From NCBI RefSeq assembly GCF_947242115.1, contig NC_074726.1, forward strand, positions 5,038,951 through 5,102,950: a DNA stretch of 64,000 nucleotides, read 5' to 3'. Position 1 is the stretch's first letter, and each line of letters opens with the position of its first letter. The stretch comes from Biomphalaria glabrata. Taxonomy: Eukaryota > Mollusca > Gastropoda > Planorbidae. The notes below the pieces were generated by a model. It was not told where the DNA came from, ran no database searches, and was given only the letters and a program-made list of their open reading frames with translations. Below are positions 54,815 to 64,000 of the stretch, one piece after another. Position numbers and translations under genes: made by a program.

Positions 54815-55031
54815 CTATAAGGCAGGGGTTCTCAACCTGTGGGTCGCGACCTCCTTGGGGGTCGATTGACGATTTGCCAGGGGTCGCCAAAGACCATCGA
54901 AAAAATAGATTGTTATTGTCTATGCATCTATTGCTGTATGTGTGTGTGTGTGGGGGGGGGGGTCGCGGCAGAGTGGTGGATTGTAAAAAGGTGTCGCCGA
55001 GCATAAAACGATGAGAACCGCTGCTATAAGG
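54815..55031 (+). mobile_element. hAT MITE (GGTTCTCAACC family), copy 4 with TSD
   Basis: The element spans 54823-55023 (201 bp), with an exact duplication CTATAAGG. Its right terminus has drifted (CGATGAGAACCGCTG). Confidence 0.95.
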
Positions 55032-56200
55032 TCATAGGTTTAACCAGCAGAGCACAGCAAGAAAAGTCCAAGGGAGATAGACGACTTCTCTTAAGATTTG
55101 GATTGACCTATTCCCTAGACTACATTGTTATTTCAACATGACAAAGTGTTGCCAATGTTTGTGACATGGATTTTATTAGTTGGCTACACAACTTGATAGG
55201 CTTGCTAAAACCATTATTTCGAGTCCGAAGATTAATGAGAAATACCCCAGCTGTGACCTACATATATTGGCGCCATAATTGCCATTTACCTTATATGTCA
55301 CGTTTAGAGTCTCGACCTAGATCTAGCTGTGATAGGCTCTAATTTGACGATATTTCCTAAATCAACAATTCGTTCATTGGGCAGACTTGGCTCTATAGCT
55401 TTGGTCTGCAGCCAGTCTAGGAGACGGAAACTCCGATAGAACACCTACGGCTATCTGTTGTTCACAGCCGTCTCAGACTTCTGTGCTGCTGTGGACTACA
55501 TTTAGTTTAAAGAGTGGCACTTGGTCTGCGCGAGCCAATTATAACTTTAAAAAATACTTTGCGCTGGCTGGAAGCAATACAGTATTTTATATAATTACTT
55601 TATATATCAGCTGATATGCACACGCATACATATTTTTCAACTTATTACCTCACAGATGTGTTTCTTTTTTTCTACAAGCTGTCTGGTATGAGGGCACATA
55701 TATTTGTGACTTAGATCAAGGGATCACGGTTTAGCTAAGAGATTATTTTTAAAATATCAATAAGGCAGATGGTACATGTACACAGGAATGTTAAAGCTCT
55801 CGCCTTCACTTTCTATTCTGTAACGAAATATGAGATCAGGAAGCTGAGTGCGCATAAATAGTAAACACATCGAATACCAATAATAGTTATTGTTATTTTT
55901 TTAATCTTACCTATAAATAATACTTCTGTGTCTAGAAGTGTTGCAATGTTCATGTTGTGTCCACGGATTCATGTATAGGCTCCTTAGTATTGTGAATAAA
56001 GTTGTTGAGAAAAACGTTTCGTGGTATTTAAGCCTGGAGTCTTGAAGTTACTTTGTTCAGTACCACAAGGGATATTTAAAAAAAAAATAAAACATAAAAT
56101 GTGGATTCTAAAACGAATTCATTTTGGTAAATTTTGCAATAATTTAGATTAACATGGCTACCTCTCTCTTTCTCTATAAACTTTCATTACACCCTAATAC
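55032..56200. other. Unassigned spacer
   Basis: No supported gene. 55214-55290 carries a fragment (minus) of the LINE zinc-finger-like repeat (GACCTACATATATTGGCGCC). Confidence 0.3.
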
Positions 56201-56236
56201 ATCTATCTATCTATCTATCTATCTATCTATTTGCAT

Positions 56237-56262
<26 letters not shown>
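56201..56262. repeat. (CTAT)n and (AT)n microsatellites
   Basis: CTAT units at 56203-56231, then an AT run at 56236-56262. Confidence 0.9.
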
Positions 56263-56268
<6 letters not shown>

Positions 56269-56271
56269 TAT

Positions 56272-56606
56272 CATGGGCGTAGCCAGGATTTTTTTTCGGG
56301 GGGGGGGGGTTCTGAGTTTGTAATTAATTTTTTTTTTATATTGAAGAGGTATTTTTTAGCTTTAATTCTCCCCCCCCCCCGGTAGAGGGTTTTAAACTCG
56401 AACCCCCCTGTAGTTTTTTTTTTAACTCAAACCCCCCTCAAAAAACTCAAAAACCCCTGGTAGGGGGTTTTAAACTCAAAACCTCCTTTGCTGTGCTAGG
56501 GCAAGTGATAGTTTAGTATTAAAATCTCACCTAAAATAAACAAAATCAAAGCAAAAAATCAGCCACTAAATTCCGATCCCCCTCCCCCCTGGCTAAGACC
56601 ATGATA
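56272..56606. mobile_element. MITE candidate (CATGGGCGTAGCCAGG terminus)
   Basis: It starts CATGGGCGTAGCCAGGATTT and ends CCTGGCTAAGACCATG, an imperfect inverted pair. Flanking ATATATAT on both sides could be a target duplication but is within AT repeats. The interior is rows of G- or C-run plus TTTTAAACTC. Related starts: 26238 and 26382. Confidence 0.55.
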
Positions 56607-56639
56607 TATATATATATAGTTTGTCCACCTTGGTTCGTT

Positions 56640-56965
56640 GATGACCACTTTGTCATCCAGGGGGCTGAGGGCTTTGCACTGGGGTTTTAGGCCTCCTCGT
56701 GTGGCTGGTGAGAACTATGTGTGCCCGGAATGATCGGCTGCATGCTGGGCATGTTATTCCAGCTGGAGCTAGTGTCGTTTCCTTGCTTTTCTTCTCTGGC
56801 GTTTTTATTCTGCCAGCGTTGCTCTCCTTCCTCAGCAACCTGTGTGCCAGTTTTCACAGCGCGACGCCATGATGCTCTGTCATGTGCCTCTGTCTCCCAG
56901 GTGGATGGGTCTGTGCTGAACGCCTTCAGAGATGCTTTGAGGTCATATGTTTCTGTAGCCTGCAG
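56640..56965 (-). pseudogene. LINE ORF2 C-terminal fragment, minus strand
   Basis: In reverse, frames encode FSTDPSTWETEAHDRASWRR and AVKTGTQVAEEGEQRWQNKN, then APAGITCPACSRSFRAHIVL and TSHTR. This is the same domain order as 43670-44345 (W.....DR..WR, basic linker, C2H2 finger). One or more frameshifts separate the pieces. Confidence 0.75.
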
Positions 56966-57155
56966 TTAAAGAGAGTGTCATTTTGGCGTCCACAACGATC
57001 AACCGCTGTTACATGACCCCCATCCAATTACAGCTGGGTCTACTCAGAGGCTCCCTAAAGATCTCGAAAGTAAAAATCCCAGTTTTCAATAGGATTGGAA
57101 AAAGGGACCTCAGTTCAGAAACCAAGCGCTTTACCACTGAGCCATCGCGCCTCAC
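56935..57155 (-). repeat. tRNA-derived SINE, family 1, minus strand
   Basis: In reverse: GGCGCGATGGCTCAGTGGTA head, a drifted box B, then AAAGATCTCGAAAGT-type body through GTCATTTTGGCG. It overlaps the end of the LINE fragment. Confidence 0.75.
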
Positions 57156-57310
57156 TATGTAGTTATGCAATAACTCAAGTCTACTAACGCAAGCTTGATA
57201 TGAGTTTTCAATGCTTTATGAAAATTTACACATTATGACGAATGGTTGGAAAGTACACATGTCAACTGGCACACAGGGTGTGCTCCGATAGTAAGTAATT
57301 CCTGTGCCGA

Positions 57311-57815
57311 TTGAATATAGCAGTGAGATTCATAACAAACGAATATTCACATTTGACTAGAGTAACACCTTTAGTGAAATCACTAAATTTAGAAAGACTT
57401 CAGGATAGGAGACTCAAAAGTAAAGTAGCAATTATACATAAAACACTAAACCTTAATCTTCAAATACAAAATTTAATAAAATACTCAGAAATGCACAAAG
57501 ATAAAGGCACATTCCTCGTTCCATGTGCTAGGACAAATTTGTACAAATGCTCCTTCTTCCCTAGTGCTATTAGTGCATGGAATAGGTTGCCTGAGCTGCC
57601 AGGAAAACCAGTGACTTGGTAGAATTAAGGTCATTGGTTAATATGCATGACTGAATGCTTGACGCGTAGGACGCAATCAACGTTTTTGAAGTAACGTCTG
57701 TATTATATAAGATAAGATTAGATGTCATGACTGGATGCATTTCGCGTAGGACGTAATCATCTTTTTTGAAGTAACGTCTGTATTATTTACGATTAGATAA
57801 GACTGTAGCACCCTG
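57311..57815 (+). pseudogene. LINE ORF2 3' end plus 3' UTR; second tail appended
   Basis: An open stretch encodes LNLERLQDRRLKSKVAIIHK, GTFLVPCARTNLYKCSFFPS and AISAWNRLPE, the C-terminal signature (ARTN.YK.SFFP..I..WN.LP) of many animal LINE ORF2 proteins. After the stop at about 57620 comes GCATGACTGAATGCTTGACG, CGTAGGACGCAATC and an ATAAGATAAG tail. Another copy of the 3' UTR then follows directly (57720-57815). It is 5' truncated. Other copies: 33630, 35415, 62590; reversed at 840/2795. Confidence 0.8.
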
Positions 57816-57959
57816 TCCACAAGCCTGGATAAATGAAGAGAATTGTAGTCAAGAAAAAAACAAATGAAAGACAGACACTTTATATCTTTGAGTGTTTACA
57901 ATTATTTCATTGCACCGTGGCCAGATAGGTAGAACTAGTAAACTATTGCATACTCATCG

Positions 57960-58176
57960 GCCTACAGCAGCGGTTCTCAACCTTTTAAGCTCGGCGACCC
58001 CTTTTACAATCCCCCACACTGCCGCGACCCCAACCCCCCCCCACACACACATACAGCAATAGAAGAATAGACAAAAACAATCCATTTTTTTCGATGGTCT
58101 TAGGCGACCCCTGGCAAATCGTCAATTGACCCCAAGGGGGGTCGCGACCCACAGGTTGAGAACCCCTGGCCTACAG
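57960..58176 (-). mobile_element. hAT MITE (GGTTCTCAACC family), copy 5, minus, with TSD
   Basis: The element spans 57968-58168 (201 bp), inverted relative to the others (CAGCGGTTCTCAACC first, GGTTGAGAACCCCTG last). Exact duplication GCCTACAG. Confidence 0.95.
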
Positions 58177-58319
58177 GGAACACTAACACTATGCTTGGAG
58201 CAGCCAAAGAGATTTCGTCGTGCTCAAGTGGGTATAACCAGTAGCAGAAAAATGGTTTGATTGATCGAAAAAATTACCCCACCCAAAAAAAAAAACAATA
58301 TAAAAAAACAAGGTTACAA

Positions 58320-58540
58320 AGACAGTTTGTGTGGAGAGACAAACTCAAAATCGGCCCCCGAAGTGGTCCACACAGGCATGAAAAAAGGCAGCTTTCAATA
58401 TTTTCAGAAAGAATGTCATAATGAAATTCTATCAAATGCAAAGGACAGAGAAAAATGATGAAAGAAGGTTGACTGATCCTGTGTGGTGTCCCAAAGGTCC
58501 AGCAGTCCAAGGGATAGGTCAAAGTGAATGTGAAGTTAGA
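58320..58540 (+). repeat. LINE-derived fragment
   Basis: ACTCAAAATCGGCCCCCGAA, GAAGGTTGACTGATCCTGTG and TGTCCCAAAGGTCCAGCAGT correspond to the end of the LINE C-terminal fragments at 36900-36960 and, reversed, 352 and 5190. Confidence 0.55.
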
Positions 58541-58679
58541 TGCGAACCTGTCCTAACTGATGTCTTATAATGAGTATCTAATTGTTTTGTAAAGGGTCAA
58601 TCTCTTATTCAAAGGCTCAAGAAAAAATCATTTTAGTAAAAAAAAATATTAAATTATCCTTTAGTTTTTATATTTTATG

Positions 58680-59225
58680 CTGACTATTGTCCTCTGCAAT
58701 TCACGTGATAATATGAAATACTACTTATTAATTGTTGTTTTAAATTATGTTTAAACTATTTGTATAGTAAATAGATTTTTTTTCTTTAAAAGTTAAATTT
58801 TTTTTTGTAATTGTAGTATTAATACGAGAGAACTTACATAATTTAGCAATACGATTGTAAAAAAAATATCTTTTTTTCAAAAATCTAAAACCATTTGCCT
58901 AGATGTGTTAAGAAAATACTAAATAGTCAACTCGCTTACTAAAAAGCATACAGTGTTAGTTACTATTAGCCTAATAGTGGATAGTTGTAAAAATGGTGTA
59001 TTTTTATGAAAAAACTGCTTGCATAATTGATTTAAAAATTAGATTTTTCGATTTCGGAAAAAAAATAAAAATAGCCGTTGCATCAGAACTTTGAATTATC
59101 TAGAATATCATAATGTCCGACTTTCATTTTTTCTTCTAGTTTCTGGGATCTAAACAGGACAGACGGACAGACAGGCCACACAAAACTAATAGCGTCTTTA
59201 CCCCTTTCGGGGGGCCGCTAAAAAA
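58680..59225 (-). repeat. Dispersed repeat family R1, minus strand
   Basis: It ends (reverse start) CCCCTTTCGGGGGGCCGCTA, preceded by CACACAAAACTAATAGCGTC, GGACAGACGGACAGACAGG and GCCGTTGCATCAGAACTTTG, the reverse of 48197-48470. Confidence 0.75.
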
Positions 59226-59556
59226 CATCGCATTAGGCCCTCTGATTACCCCCCCCCCCCCCCCCCACCTCTCGTTGTGACCTAAACTTTGACCAATCTC
59301 TACTGACCTGCGACGTCGCAACCGATGAAGTATTGCTATAAACTGCCATCAGGTTGCAAAGTATCAGGCCAGTGTTATGGGCCTTGTATAACGATTGGTC
59401 TCGCCTAAATAAAAAAAGCTGGCACAGCACTTTTCAGGCCATCGTGTCATTGGTTCTAGCTTAATAGAGACACATTTCTCTTGGGGATAGAAAAACTATG
59501 CCTCATTTTTTTTTTAATTCTCTAGGCAAAATCATCAAAATCATTGTCTTTTGTAG
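59226..59556. other. Unassigned spacer with C run
   Basis: A C-run of about 18 at 59250-59267; no supported gene. Confidence 0.3.
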
Positions 59557-59895
59557 GCTGACATCAGTAGCGGCCTTAGGGGGTGGTAAGTGAAGCAACC
59601 GCCCCAGGCCCCGCGCCTGAGAGGAGGGGGCCGCGACTGGAGATTTCATTATCACCAACTTCGAAAACCAAATCAGTTGTCATAAACTAGGACTTATTAC
59701 TTAATATTTTCCCAGTATCCTTATGATACCAATTACCATGTAAGCTCTTAACAGATTTTTTATTTCGAAAAAAAAGTTCAGTTTCAGTATGATGAGTTTA
59801 TATATATATATAAATAGTCTACCCTAACGCTAAGGGCCCCGCACATGACGCTCGCCCAGGGCCCCGCGCTCTGCTAAGGCCGCCCTAGCTGACAT
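59557..59895. mobile_element. hAT MITE (GCGGCCTTAGG type) with TSD
   Basis: The element spans 59565-59887 (323 bp). It starts CAGTAGCGGCCTTAGGGGGT and ends TGCTAAGGCCGCCCTA, flanked by an exact duplication GCTGACAT. The interior has GGCCCCGCGCCTGAGAGG and an inverted-like GGGCCCCGCGCTCTGC. Possible single ends of relatives: 24233, 47911, 63589. Confidence 0.85.
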
Positions 59896-59957
59896 CCTTG
59901 CCTTGCACAACCGTATAGCTTTTAGAAGAAAAAGCTAAAGCTTGATAATGATAATAT

Positions 59958-60137
59958 ATATTAATTATAGCTTTTATATAGCGCTCCTTTCATGCCTATA
60001 GCATGCTACGAGCTCCGAGCGCTATGATGGGGGGGGGGGTAAACACAACTCTGCTCGAGTCTAACCTGGAGCACCTTTCATAGGTATTCAAGTCATGTTC
60101 AAGTTTAAGCGTACTTAGCCTCTCGACCACGCTTCCC
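59958..60137 (-). repeat. tRNA-derived SINE, family 3, minus strand, shortened
   Basis: In reverse: GGGAAGCGTGGTCGAGAGGC head through CTCGAGCAGAGTTGTGTTTA and a C run to GAGCGCTATATAAAAGCTAT. It lacks part of the body present at 51363-51598. Confidence 0.8.
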
Positions 60138-60266
60138 CAGTAGTATAAATATTTTATCAATGTCAAATCGTTGATAAAAATTCATATACATTCTCTTCAA
60201 CATTGTTATAATTATTTTTTTTTCAACGAAGAAATAACAATTTTTTTTTTATTTTTTTTTTTACAG

Positions 60267-62272
60267 ATGGTCGTTTTTTTCTCTTTAGATTTATTCCAAA
60301 AGTGTTCGCTATTCTGCTGACCTTAAGTATAGCTTACATTCTTCTAGAACTCTCAATCTTTAAGACTATTTCCTTTAACAAATGGGACAAGTCTGAAAAA
60401 TACAACAGCAGTGTTAGGAATTTCTCGCTCCAGCAGGAATCAGCAGTAGATGATGGATTCTCGAGAACGCCAGAAGAACTAGCCTGCCAATTTTTCCCTC
60501 TAGACCCATACGAGCCAAGCATTTTAAAACTCTCAGGTCTTGATAAAAAGACTATAGAATGTTCAGGCTACATGCCGGATCTAACCTATATAAATGGAGA
60601 CAAACTAATGATTGATCTAGACAAAGCAAAAGCAGTGGCTAATTTTACATCTTGCAGTTATCAATCTATTTATAGACATCCTGATTCTGATAAAGATGTC
60701 AAGTTTGGAAATTGGAGCGATTGGTTTACGTCCAGTATTGAACTTCCGGAAGGGACAGAATTTATTGTCGTTGTGTGTAAAGACAATCAAACGAATACAG
60801 TTTCCAAGACGTATCATGCACTTGTTCCTAAGCACGAGAAGGTCACTGAGCTAGATCAGTTGAGGCTCAAGAAACGAAAAGTAACGACGCAACCTAAAGA
60901 GACTTTAAATATTATAATAGTCGGGATGGACGGGGTATCTAGGAATCAACTTTTGAGGGGAATGAACAAAACGTACACATTTCTAATGAAAGATCTTCAC
61001 TCGTTCGACCTGTCAATGTATAGTCAAACTGGAATCAACACTTTTCCAAACTTTCTTACACTCTTTTCCGGCAGCTCCGAAGACGAGGTTTCTCTGTGGT
61101 GGCACAGATCGAATCACCTGGATCCGCTGGACACCATTTGGAGAGATTACAGCAACGCGGGTTACCGGACTTTGTACACCGAGGACTTCCCTTCAATCGG
61201 GGCCTTTCATTTCACAAGGGAGGGCTTCCTTTTTCCCCCGACAACATACTATAGTCATCCTATCTGTGTAGCCATAGAAAAAGACAAAGATATCTGGCGT
61301 TCTGGTAGGCATTGTATTGGAAATCAAGCCGAGATCAATTTTCACTTTAGTTACATTCTTCGTTTTCTTAAAACATTTAATAAGTCACCAACCTTCGCCA
61401 CTGCATTCTTTACGAAAGTATCTCACGATGAGATGACCGAAAACAAGAGAGTCGATGAACACACGTACAAATTTTACAAGACCCTCAAAGATGATGGCCA
61501 TCTCAACAACAGTTTGCTAATTACTTTTTCCGACCACGGGCCCCGATGGGGTCCAATACGGTCAACGCTTCACGGCATCATGGAGAGTCGTTCGCCTTAC
61601 GCTGTGCTGACCTTTCCTTTGTGGTTTCTGGAAAAGTACCCGGATGTGGTCAAGAACGTGGAAATCAACACAAAGCGTTTAACAAGTCATTATGACTTAT
61701 ACGCGACACTTGGAGATCTTCTTTACTTCAAATCACCTGGGGATATTCCGCTAGGTCCAAGAAAACATGGGATAAGTCTTTTCGAAGAGATTCCTAAAAA
61801 CAGAACGTGTCCGGACGTACCCATTCCACCGGAGTTCTGTTTATGTAACCAAGAAGAATTGAAGGAGCTTCCTAAAAAGTCCAACCTCTCTATAGGCCTC
61901 GCTAATGTTGTTCTCACCGCCGTCAACAGCAAACGAAACGAAACTTTATGCAGAGAACTCAAGCTGAAGGATATTTTACTAGTAGTCGATGTGAGTCTAC
62001 CGTCTTTTATGTCCAAAGAGAAGCGGATCTTTAAGATTAAGTTTGATGCTTCTCCTGGGGGCGCCATCTACGAAGGTACGGTCCAGACCAAACCATGTGA
62101 GGATAAAGAGCTAGAAGATTACTTTCAAAAGATTAAATCCGGAAGTCAGGAGAATCCTCTTGGTGTGACTGTTGGGGATTCTATCGACAGATTAAATTTC
62201 TATAAAGGCAAAGCGGACTGTGAGCCGGATTCCTTCAAGAAACCTTACTGTCATTGTAAAAATGTGGAATAG
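60267..62272 (+). CDS. DUF229 family type II membrane protein, gene 3, last coding exon
   Basis: The acceptor TTTTTTTTTTTACAG ends at 60266. The frame enters with two bases of a split codon exactly as in gene 2 (GGTCGTTTTTTTCTC for GGTCATTACCTCCTC), and the ATG at 60267 is out of frame. About 668 residues: GRFFLFRFIPK, a membrane anchor (VFAILLTLSIAYILLEL) and an outer catalytic-like domain. Counting from the codon at 60302: GMDGVSR about 208, NTFPN about 245, EDFPSIG, VSHDE, SDHGPRWG about 409, TSHYDLY about 462. Compared with genes 1 and 2, GMDGTSR has become GMDGVSR and THFDTH has become SHYDLY. The putative metal Asp, Thr nucleophile, SDHG and first His remain, so activity is still plausible. 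The end is YCHCKNVE then TAG. Function and substrate unknown. Confidence 0.88.
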
Positions 62273-62589
62273 TTTCACGAAACTTTTCTAAATTAATTTA
62301 ATATTTTAAGAACTATTCTGTACATGTAAAAAAGATAGAAAAACATGTAAATGTTTATTAACTATAGTTTATACTCGTTTACAAACACGATGCAACACAA
62401 AAGGGAAAAGTCTCCAGAAGTTAATCCCGAAATAAACAACTTGATATTTGGCATATCCTCTTTGAATACCCCATTCAAATTAGGTTGAACAAATAAAGGT
62501 AAAGAAATCCTAGTTAATATCTCCGTTTCTCTCCATGAGTAGTCATTATCTATATGGAGAGTTATAATAACAAGCCTTGTCAATATCAA

Positions 62590-62905
62590 GTTGCAAACAA
62601 GCCATACTCTTCGAATACAAAAACAAAGTTTAATAAAATACTCAGAAAGACACAAAGATAAAGGTGCATTCCTCGTTCCATGTGCTAGGATTAATTTGTA
62701 CAAATGCTCCTTATTCCCTATCGCTATTAGAGCATAAAATGGGTTGCCTGAACTAGCCAGGAAAACCAGTGATTTGGCAGAATTTAGGTCGTTGGTTAAT
62801 ATGCATGACTAAATGCATGACGCGTAGGACGTAATCATCTTCTTTTGAAGTAACGTCTGTATTATATAAGATAAGATAAGATAAAATAAGATAAGATAAG
62901 AAGAT
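62590..62905 (+). repeat. LINE 3'-end fragment with long ATAAG tail
   Basis: CACAAAGATAAAGGTGCATT, TTGTACAAATGCTCCTTATT, GAACTAGCCAGGAAAACCAG and CGCGTAGGACGTAATCATCT, then (ATAAG)n to 62902. Same family as 57311. Confidence 0.8.
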
Positions 62906-62914
62906 AAATGAGGA

Positions 62915-63070
62915 ATGCAGTATTTTCCGTGGCTACGCTGCCCCAGCTGCGACCTACATATTTTGCCACACCCAATGCAGATATAACCATTTTCCGCCTT
63001 TGGTCGATTTATATTTCGCCGTCTACCTCTGTCCTCGGTACAGGATTTTCTTTTGGCCTTTTGGTGTATT
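62915..63070 (-). repeat. LINE zinc-finger-like repeat, minus strand
   Basis: CAGCTGCGACCTACATATTT, ATATAACCATTTTCCGCCTT and CGCCGTCTACCTCTGTCCTC parallel the reverse of 28785-28930. It sits immediately after the ATAAG tail of the previous LINE. Confidence 0.5.
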
Positions 63071-63720
63071 CAGTGGCCTTTGGAAGTGACCTGCAGCTCA
63101 AGAAAACGTGTAGACTACTGCAGACATTTCATTCTAATTCCCAGTTCCAGGACTTCGGACATGTAAAGGGATTGGATGAACAAGTAATTAAATAATTATG
63201 ATTATTGTATTTACTTTTTTAACATTTACCTTTCACAAAAAGGTTTCATTTACTGCACTCAGGTAAACAAACAATTTTAATGTTATTTTCTTATTACTGA
63301 GTATTAGTAATATCCATTTAGCATGTGGCCACCCCCATTTAAAGGTAGGGCACGATCGTTCTTGTGTATATTTTACTATATAATTGTAGCATAAGCAAGG
63401 AATTGATTTTTTCAAATTATTTGCTGATGACAATAATGGCCGCAATCTTATTCATTCTATCATCGTATTCATTTTATCATTACAATCCTGTAATCATATT
63501 CATTCTGCCAATCAGGTTAATTGATTTTGTTTAGTATACTTTTAAAGGGACTTTTTTTTTCTAGATGACTTCATTTTACATATGACAGGGCCGGCCTTAG
63601 GCTTAGGAAAACTAGACGTGGGGCTTGCACAAGACAAAAAATTTTTTTTTTCTAGAGAAAAGAAATAGTTAAACATGGACCCAACCACAAACAGAGCAAA
63701 ACTCTATGGCTCTATGTCTA
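63071..63720. other. Unassigned spacer
   Basis: No supported gene. CAGGGCCGGCCTTAGGCTTA at 63586 may be one end of a GGCC-type hAT MITE. Confidence 0.3.
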
Positions 63721-63740
63721 CTTGCATAGCTATTCGTTAA

Positions 63741-64000
63741 TGATAAGATCTACTTGTTAGACTACATATGTTATAAGACCTTGTTTAGATCTACTTGTTA
63801 GACTACAGATGTTATAAGACCAATGATAAGATCTACTTGTTAGACTACAGATGTTATAAGACCAATGTTAAGATCTACTTGTTAGACTACAGATGTTATA
63901 AGACCAATGATAAGATCTACTTGTTAGACTACAGATGTTATAAGACCAATGATAAGATCTACTTGTTAGACTACATATGTTATAAGACCAATGTTTAGAT
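63741..64000. repeat. 42-bp tandem array, runs off the window
   Basis: The unit TAAGATCTACTTGTTAGACT then ACAGATGTTATAAGACCAATGA repeats six times or more and continues past the right edge. The 14-codon open frame (LLDYRCYKTNDKIY) is a by-product. Confidence 0.95.

Overview
This window is nuclear DNA from an animal. It is AT-rich and intron-containing, dense in transposons, and its few real exons are separated by kilobases of repeats. The mix of tRNA-derived SINEs, hAT-type DNA transposons and LINE 3' ends looks like a gastropod mollusc, plausibly a freshwater snail of the Biomphalaria/Bulinus kind. That assignment is inference; nothing in the window proves the species.

Layout. (1) Bases 1-6121 hold the last four exons of an unrecognised gene on the + strand (exons <1-151, 3821-3954, 4923-5035, 5894-6121). 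Its first intron carries a complete 1.8-kb hAT-like element inserted in an old LINE fragment. (2) Bases 6500-30500 hold no gene I can support. They contain a decayed hAT transposase interrupted by a LINE, several short hAT elements with exact 8-bp target duplications, SINEs, a 23-bp minisatellite of about 0.8 kb, a purine (GA) tract of about 0.6 kb, and other arrays. (3) Bases 31449-62272 hold three same-strand paralogues at roughly 13-16 kb spacing, each with one long 3' exon (31449-33415, 44514-46519, 60267-62272). They encode type II membrane proteins of the DUF229 family, part of the alkaline-phosphatase/sulfatase-like fold. The spaces between them are filled with LINE 3' ends, SINEs, a second full copy of the same hAT-like element (48554-50525) and five 195-201-bp MITEs across the whole window. 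(4) The window ends inside a 42-bp tandem array.

The three DUF229-like genes are the main coding content. Each long exon starts in the same phase, with one base supplied by an upstream exon, just before a transmembrane segment. They share the GMDG, NTFPN and SDHG motifs expected of metal-dependent phospho- or sulfo-ester hydrolases with a threonine nucleophile. Genes 2 and 3 show patches of near-identity between diverged stretches, which suggests gene conversion. Their start exons could not be found by eye. I recognised no LTR retroelement, Polinton, rRNA gene, bona fide tRNA gene or CRISPR array.
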